Shown in pieces: positions 8,401 to 10,768 of a DNA stretch of 10,768 nt (position 1 is the first letter of the stretch; every line of letters begins with the position of its first letter). The notes beneath the pieces were generated by a model, which worked only from the letters and a program-made list of their open reading frames with translations, did no database searches and was not told where the DNA came from. The position numbers and the translations under genes were made by a program. The stretch spans positions 1 to 10,768 of the forward strand of contig JAFRMB010000169.1 of NCBI GenBank assembly GCA_017430945.1, in the 5' to 3' direction. This stretch comes from Clostridia bacterium. GTDB lineage: Bacteria > Bacillota_A > Clostridia > Christensenellales > Aristaeellaceae.

Positions 8401-10768
8401 TACGCCGTCGAGCAGGACCGCGTGCCCGGCTACACCACCGAGACGGTGGCTCAGAACGGCACCTGGTTCACGAACATTGCGATGCCCGCGACGATCGCGC
8501 TGAGCTTCGACGCGAACGGCGGATCGGGCGAGATGGCGAGCGTTGAGGTCGATCCCAGACACGAATACACGCTGCCGGAGTGCGGGTTTACCGCGCCGGA
8601 GGGCATGGTGTTCGCGGGCTGGACGCTGGCGGTGGAAGCGCCGCAGGCAGAGCAGGCCGAGGGCGAGGCGGAGGCTGAGGCGGAGGCTGAAACGGAAACC
8701 GAAGCGCCGACGGTTTACCATGCAGGCGACGCGATCAGCTTAAGTGGCAACACGACCCTGACCGCCCAGTGGCAGCCGATCCCGCAGCCCGTCGTGATCA
8801 CCTTTGATGCGAACGGCGGCGAAGGCGAGATGGAGACGGCTCAGCCCGACGAGAACGGCGAATACCTCCTGCCGGAGAGTGCGTTTACCGCGCCGGAGGG
8901 CATGGAGTTCGCCGGTTGGAAGATCGTCGTGGCAGCGCCGGAGCAGGCGGAAGAAGCCGCCGAAGGCGAGAACATTGAAGCAAACGAAGGCCCGACCATT
9001 GATCCCGAGCGGATCTACCAGCCGGACGATACGATCGCGCCGAACGCGAGCGTGACCGTGATCGCGCAGTGGCAGGAAATCCCGGAGCCCATCGTCATCA
9101 CCTTTGACGGAAACGGTGGAACGGGCGAGATGGAAGCGGCGACCCCTGATGAAAACGGCACCTACACGCTGCCGGAGAATGGCTTTACCGCGCCGGAGGG
9201 CGCCGAATTCATCGGCTGGCTGGTCGCCACGGAAGCGCCGGAGGTCGATGAAGAGGAAACCGAACCCGAAGTCGAGGGCGAAACCGAGACTGAGGCGGCA
9301 TACGCGAGCGCGCTGAACCCCGGTGATGTGATCCTCGTCAGCGCGGATACGACTGTGGTTGCCCAGTGGCAGTCCAATGAGCCGGTCGAAGCGCCGGAAG
9401 CCTTCACCATCACCTTTGACGCCAATAGCGGCGAGGGCGAGATGGAAGCGGCCGAGCCGGACGAGAACGGCGAATACACCCTGCCGGAGTGCGGCTTCAC
9501 CGCGCCGGAAGGTATGGAATTCGCGGGCTGGCTGATCGGCGAGGAAGCCTGGCAGGCGGGCGACGTAATTGAAGTGACCGAAAACATCACCGCCGTCGCC
9601 CGGTGGCAGGAAGCCGAGGCCGCTGGCGACGAGATCAGCGTGACCGTCACATTCGAGGTAGTGAACGGCGCCTGGGATGATGGGACGAGGGAACCCAAGA
9701 CCATCACCCTGACCGGCAGCGAAGGCGATGAGCTGCGACTGAATCTGTCCGATCTCCCGCACGTGACCACGCCCGATGAAGGCTACCAGCTCGGCGATTG
9801 GGATATCGAACCTCCGATCTTCATGGAAGGATACGACATTACCATCGGCGACCCAATCACCGAGGATACGACCTACACCTACACCTACGCGCCGATCGAG
9901 GATGCCGATACGACGGAAGAAGCCGAGGCGGTCAGCGTGACCGTGACGCTGAAGGTGGTCAACGGCGCCTGGGGTGACGGCACGAGGGAGGACAGGATCA
10001 TCACCCTGACCGGCAGCGAAGGCGATGAGCTGAGGCTGCAGTTTGAAGATATCCCGGAAATCACCGCACCCGATGAAGGGTACAAGATGGGCGCGTGGGA
10101 TCCTGAACTGTCGTTCTACTGGGCGGAAGATGACTTCACCTACGGAGACCCAATCACCGAAGATACGACCTACACCTACACCTACGTGCCGATCGAAGAG
10201 CCTGCCGAGCAGCCCGCAAGCGCACAGACCTGGATGGTTCTGTTCTACGAAAACGGCGGCGAGGGCGAGATGGAAGGAGCGACAGTGCAAGACCAGGGCA
10301 GCTTCACTCTGCCCGAGAATGTCTATACCGCGCCTGAGGGCACCACTTTCGCAGGCTGGCTGGTCGGCGAAGAAGTCCATCAGCCCGGAGACGAAGTGAC
10401 CATCGGCGAGGACACTGTCATCATGGCTCAGTGGCAGACCAATGAGCCCGCCGAGCAGCCCGCGGAGGGACCTGCGGAGCAGCCCGTGGAAGAGCCCGCC
10501 GAGCAGCCCGCGGAGGAGCCCGTCGAGCAGCCCGCGGAGGGACCTGCGGAGCAGCCCGCGGAGGAGCCTGCCGAGCAGCCTGCGGAAGAACCCGTCGAGC
10601 AGCCCGCAGAGGAGCCTGCTGAGCAGCCTGCGGAAGAGCCCGCCGAGCAGCCCGCGGAGGAGCCCGCCGAGCAGCCCGCAGAGGAGCCTGCCGAGCAGCC
10701 CGTGGAGGAACCCGTTGAGCAGCCTGCGGAGAAGCCTGTCGAGCAGCCCGCTGAGGAACCTGTCGAGC
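2377..10768 (+). CDS. Giant secreted multidomain surface protein with a PI-PLC domain (3' partial)
   Basis: One frame stays open from the ATG at 2377 to the window edge: 2,797 codons and no stop, so the C-terminus and cell-wall anchor are unseen. Domains in order (residues): signal peptide 1-29; three beta-helix units 32-455, 456-782 and 783-about 1207; PI-PLC domain about 1209-1570; acidic linker and a degenerate InlB-like repeat to about 1683; three Cna-B-like domains about 1685-2037; InlB B-repeats 2038-2419; two 99/100-residue TYTYTY domains 2420-2618; a fifth B-repeat 2619-2688; then an E-(Q/E)-P-(A/V) tract. The layout suggests an exported, wall-attached stalk displaying beta-helix adhesin modules and a phospholipase. 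The likely substrate is phosphatidylinositol or GPI anchors, by homology of the catalytic core. The two-component genes just upstream and the repeat-bearing promoter region suggest dedicated control. The B-repeat half is extremely rich in Glu and Ala. Domain calls are from motifs; the biological role is inferred. Confidence 0.95.
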   Translation, partial: MKHRRFLSMLVAMIMVMSLFASIPFTAFAAGSTVTVTDWDGLQKAVKNASSGQTIQLGANITCKQNGGDRIKVDGKTITLDLNGYTLNRNRTKSDSDGHVIEVKGKSTLTITDSRGGGVIKGGYATRGGGVNVAEGSTCILKSGAISGNKAEWGGGVYAHGTFKMEDGTISGNTSSKSGGGIHCGVEGTLELTGGMVLFNAGAGGAGVHNSASKNVTLKNVHIIENTSSGDAGGFCNNLGGVATLTSCEIYGNTAKNSGGGVFNSENSTLTVDHCVIADNTSGTHGGGIYTHGTLTVTGGEITGNKATNGGGIRLWGGTTEVDGGSVTGNTASINGGGIYVGGATLKLYGGSVTGNTASGQGGGIYKENILSSGTFEISGALVVQDNTAGTGRDVFLSEQQKMRLLGHLDEGAKIGVTQGNEADPFMYVHTTEDYTRFFTVDEGAVVIQDPTGSPCIAHSDWYDLQRQIDAAEDGATITLNRNWTGGRGDFPLLIREGRTLTLDLNGHTLNRNKTYNGVTGNGAVIRVNGTATLTVKDSVGTGFITGGQDSGIENHGTLYLEGGTITGNSADSHGGGGVYNNGDSSGEAYMLMTGGRIVGNTSARSGGGGIRSLDKLEIRGGEISGNSAPSGGGVYILNGEATIAGGEITGNTATDSNGGGVYVGSATLNLQGGSVTKNSAGYFGGGVYYSEYGTVNVQGAPVVKDNEAALGNNVMMISGRVLHVTGDFAEAALLDLTAQEIAKPLTAGLAEHGGSVSSFTYNGNAKVTPGLKDGELFVDLSAMADVCVSTWAELQKAFEDTESGKVIALSGNVSANGADHLVLKDGKNLTLDLNGYTVDRGINVVGKGTSGNGHVIEVKGKSTLTIRDSRGTGVIKGGNATRGGGVNIAHDSTCILEGGTISGNRAEWGGGVYAHGTFKMTGGYVSANRAEDSGGGVHCGEEGTLNLTGGTIMGNKAPDGGGVYNSGSQSVKLEDVTISSNSSTGVDTIELDDPLFTVADLSIYWSSTGEEEVFYGGAGFSNDKGGTATLKNCTITGNGAASSGGGVYNIANSTLTLDGCTVTGNTAGSNGGGAYTQGKLTVIGGEYTGNRASSNGGGILLANDGKASLAIGGALQVRDNKAPQGENLLLANGKKLSLTAAMARGADVRVTLAEGTGVFATGFAAKNPDEEPGAYFVSDEYYDVVNQDGNAALDAEEFDPDNLNISRTASYGSVNSRNWMSAIPGERTINEINIPGTHDSSMNALVSNTFSSPTTLIGMERNARTQYLYIDEQLNAGYRYIDLRVNNRYETTSWGGLDVDQVDDGKNLWMCHGKVKKSGITIGTVWAGDRNGDPLKLSTVLDWVKKFLREHPTEVVILHFTVEMPNEDDFPTIKYRTKQYLKQLSTEINPSTGKPYLYMEDGVFGKDMTYYPKLKDCRGQIIPKGMGTLGGIQDYDMGGQYVSKAPAGSYKDDPYTILNNTINFYFQNGGVQMPTDVATHLNLIYKAGTNSTNEHGTGGLPLGTPLSHAEIVNPAVFGEGGVFDQHGYYRGWVTIDGATASEAAMMWRSNFYDMDYVTVTIDSGLSATDLESGLYKENAESGIAAIEKASEPAEAAEAAEDAEEGEVAETEIEQEGKRTFRLIKGTEITLPECLYIYDQAETGRGFQSWNAAGETTNETHMPGETFVVMEDVTFTGQWLADGETSVDVVWQDMDDADGLRADALELQVYPDEDPGHVYIQTVTAEEGWRAVLSGDVQRIVPVWEHIDAEAEGGADTAKGYRYEVKSAEAAEVTDEEEEIDLESLIPSGLVLTLVHTPQATIPASGTISWDDDENRDGLRPESVTLRLMNGEEELDSQTVTAENEWKFDFGEVAAYEDGQIVTYTLAEDEIEGYGSADTQMTAADETEEAGFIVPNIHTPKTVNMNGSVIWEDNGNAEARPQSVTVRLLANGEVVSALTVTPDGASTKLLDVPADDETEGETTEGAEAEAEANADDAAETEDATQRADNIWAWSFTGVPVYSEGSEVNYAVEQDRVPGYTTETVAQNGTWFTNIAMPATIALSFDANGGSGEMASVEVDPRHEYTLPECGFTAPEGMVFAGWTLAVEAPQAEQAEGEAEAEAEAETETEAPTVYHAGDAISLSGNTTLTAQWQPIPQPVVITFDANGGEGEMETAQPDENGEYLLPESAFTAPEGMEFAGWKIVVAAPEQAEEAAEGENIEANEGPTIDPERIYQPDDTIAPNASVTVIAQWQEIPEPIVITFDGNGGTGEMEAATPDENGTYTLPENGFTAPEGAEFIGWLVATEAPEVDEEETEPEVEGETETEAAYASALNPGDVILVSADTTVVAQWQSNEPVEAPEAFTITFDANSGEGEMEAAEPDENGEYTLPECGFTAPEGMEFAGWLIGEEAWQAGDVIEVTENITAVARWQEAEAAGDEISVTVTFEVVNGAWDDGTREPKTITLTGSEGDELRLNLSDLPHVTTPDEGYQLGDWDIEPPIFMEGYDITIGDPITEDTTYTYTYAPIEDADTTEEAEAVSVTVTLKVVNGAWGDGTREDRIITLTGSEGDELRLQFEDIPEITAPDEGYKMGAWDPELSFYWAEDDFTYGDPITEDTTYTYTYVPIEEPAEQPASAQTWMVLFYENGGEGEMEGATVQDQGSFTLPENVYTAPEGTTFAGWLVGEEVHQPGDEVTIGEDTVIMAQWQTNEPAEQPAEGPAEQPVEEPAEQPAEEPVEQPAEGPAEQPAEEPAEQPAEEPVEQPAEEPAEQPAEEPAEQPAEEPAEQPAEEPAEQPVEEPVEQPAEKPVEQPAEEPVE
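2470..3741 (+). repeat. Beta-helix unit A of the giant protein
   Basis: Residues 32-455. It opens with a cap of the form DWxxLQxA...TLDLNGYTLNR, continues through about ten short turns carrying GNxA...GGG(V/I)(Y/H/F), and closes with a segment GALVVQDNTAG..DVFL. The repeated glycine triplets and the G-N-x-A turns resemble Pmp-type (chlamydial polymorphic membrane protein) right-handed beta-helix repeats, also common in Bacillota adhesins. The region 2668-2871 is the near twin of 4936-5139 in unit C (58 of 68 residues identical). Confidence 0.8.
3742..4722 (+). repeat. Beta-helix unit B of the giant protein
   Basis: Residues 456-782. It has the same plan as unit A: DWYDLQRQID cap, TLDLNGHTLNRN, about five GGG turns, and a closing segment GAPVVKDNEAALGNNV. 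It is shorter and more diverged than units A and C and lacks their shared RGGGVN...AEWGGGVYAHGTF block. Confidence 0.78.
4723..5997 (+). repeat. Beta-helix unit C of the giant protein
   Basis: Residues 783-about 1207. It has the cap STWAELQKAF and TLDLNGYTVDR, about eight GGG turns, and a closing segment GALQVRDNKAPQGENLLL. It is the closest paralogue of unit A, which points to duplication of an A-type unit with B between them. Relative to A it carries a 30-residue insertion (5335-5424) with no glycine-triplet pattern. It leads directly into the PI-PLC domain. Confidence 0.78.
5998..7089 (+). other. Phosphatidylinositol-specific phospholipase C (PI-PLC X) domain
   Basis: Residues about 1208-1571. 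The opening RNWMSAIP...INEINIPGTHDSSMN matches the bacterial PI-PLC signature closely. By comparison with the Bacillus cereus enzyme (H32, D33, R69, H82, D274), the counterparts are H1239 and D1240 in PGTHDS, R1285 in YRYIDLRV, H1313 in LWMCHGK, and probably D1563 in VTVTID. The following LSTVLDWVKKFLREHPTEVV fits the helix after the second histidine in this family. The arginine at the R69 site suggests the metal-independent bacterial mechanism that cleaves PI, or GPI anchors, to cyclic inositol phosphate and diacylglycerol. All key residues are present, so activity is likely. It is somewhat longer than the roughly 300-residue secreted enzymes. The exact substrate is not determined by sequence. 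Confidence 0.88.
7222..7425 (+). repeat. Degenerate InlB-like repeat after an acidic linker
   Basis: After a Glu/Ala-rich linker (about 7132-7218), residues 1616-1683 show ITLPEC, GFQSWNAAGE, MPGETFVVMEDVTFTGQWL. This is the plan of an InlB B-repeat (LPE...F.gW...pGe...v..d.t..aqW) with a weak N-terminal strand. It probably acts as a spacer between the enzyme and the Cna-B domains. Confidence 0.55.
7429..8487 (+). repeat. Three Cna-B-like stalk domains
   Basis: Approximate boundaries are 7429-7773, 7774-8082 and 8083-8487. Each starts V(V/I/S)W(D/E/Q)D followed by a DGLRP/ARPQSV-type strand (for example SWDDDENRDGLRPESVTLRL). Each has a central TVTAENEW-like turn, and domains two and three continue into YTLAEDEIEGY or YAVEQDRVPGY, the Cna-B pattern. 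These Ig-like domains usually form stalks of surface proteins. In all three the position normally occupied by the isopeptide-forming Lys (SGTKTW in typical members) is hydrophobic (VVW, ISW, VIW). Domains one and three carry acidic insertions. Confidence 0.72.
8488..9633 (+). repeat. Four tandem InlB B-repeats (Listeria-Bacteroides type)
   Basis: Repeats lie at 8488-8790, 8791-9090, 9091-9402 and 9403-9633. Each has (I/L)(T/S)FD.N.G.GEM, a TLPE..FTAPEG...GW core and a final (A/V)(Q/R)WQ. The core DNA is nearly identical between copies, so recombination or assembly collapse is possible. Repeats one to three carry Glu/Ala-rich insertions of varying length between the GW and the PGD segments; the fourth is the compact standard form. 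Such repeats form extended beta-grasp stalks. Confidence 0.85.
9634..10230 (+). repeat. Tandem pair of 99/100-residue TYTYTY domains
   Basis: Two copies, 9634-9930 and 9931-10230. Both have SVTVT..VVNGAW.DGTRE, ITLTGSEGDELRL, a P.EGY..G.WD segment and a shared ending GDPITEDTTYTYTY.PIE. This looks like a recurrent beta-rich spacer module of Clostridia surface proteins; I cannot name the family with certainty. The pair is inserted between B-repeats four and five. Confidence 0.7.
10231..10440 (+). repeat. Fifth InlB B-repeat
   Basis: Compact copy with FYENGGEGEM, FTLPENVYTAPEG, FAGWLVGEEVHQPGDEV and a final AQWQ. It has the same plan as the repeat at 9403-9633, without an acidic insertion, and leads straight into the proline-rich tract. 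Confidence 0.85.
10441..10768 (+). repeat. E-(Q/E)-P-(A/V) tetrapeptide tract (12/24-nt tandem repeat), open at the edge
   Basis: Twenty-seven tetrapeptides in a row of the form E-X-P-(A/V) (the first is NEPA), with X alternating mostly Q and E (sometimes G or K). The DNA therefore repeats every 12 nt, with a stronger 24-nt period. Proline/glutamate tracts of this kind usually span the cell wall just before an anchor. The tract is still going at the end of the window, so neither its length nor any LPXTG motif, SLH domain or membrane tail can be judged. Copy number is likely to vary between strains. Confidence 0.9.

Noticed and set aside
2431..10380. Very long - strand open frames (2431-4044, 4267-5193, 6118-8721, 8740-10380)
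   Set aside because: All lie codon-for-codon opposite the giant + strand gene. In that register - strand stops need TTA, CTA or TCA codons on the + strand, which this GC-rich gene hardly uses. The translations are low-complexity Ala/Val/Asp/Arg-rich sequence with no recognisable domain.
10441..10768. Non-coding satellite-like repeat
   Set aside because: The 12/24-nt repeat keeps the reading frame without a stop, and most differences between units are silent or conservative (A/V, Q/E), as expected for a coding tract.

Overview
The window looks like chromosomal DNA from a GC-rich member of the Bacillota, most likely a gut or rumen Clostridia-type bacterium. This is inferred from strong AGGAGG ribosome binding sites, a Gram-positive style Sec signal peptide, Cna-B and InlB-type repeat domains, and a response regulator with a SARP-like winged helix. 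No ribosomal or other marker gene is present, so the taxon is only an inference. All three genes lie on the + strand and nothing convincing is encoded on the - strand.

Layout. Bases 1-118 hold a strong intrinsic terminator for an upstream gene outside the window, then the leader of a two-component operon. Bases 119-1402 encode a seven-helix membrane sensor histidine kinase of the LytS/His_kinase-HATPase type. Bases 1380-2198 encode its overlapping partner, a response regulator with a SARP-like winged-helix output. Bases 2199-2376 are a 178-base regulatory gap with an unusual set of short direct repeats. From 2377 one reading frame stays open to the end of the window (10768), giving at least 2,797 codons of a giant secreted protein whose C-terminus is missing.

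The giant protein is modular. In order it has a signal peptide; three tandem right-handed beta-helix units rich in GNxA...GGG(V/I)Y repeats; a complete phosphatidylinositol-specific phospholipase C (PI-PLC) domain with recognisable catalytic residues; an acidic linker and a degenerate InlB-like repeat; three Cna-B-like domains; four InlB B-repeats (three with long acidic insertions); two copies of a 99-residue TYTYTY domain; a fifth B-repeat; and an E-(Q/E)-P-(A/V) tetrapeptide tract that runs off the edge. This reads as an adhesin-like stalk carrying a lipid- or GPI-cleaving enzyme.

How the parts may work together (inference). The kinase senses an unknown signal in the membrane and phosphorylates the regulator at D53. 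The regulator's winged helix could then bind the paired heptamers just upstream of the giant gene. Two pairs, TGTAAAT x2 and TGGACAT x2, each have an exact 11-bp period and share the consensus TG(T/G)A(A/C)AT. That geometry is typical of SARP and OmpR/PhoB-type winged-helix regulators. The main candidate for an undescribed system is therefore a dedicated two-component switch controlling a giant PI-PLC surface protein.
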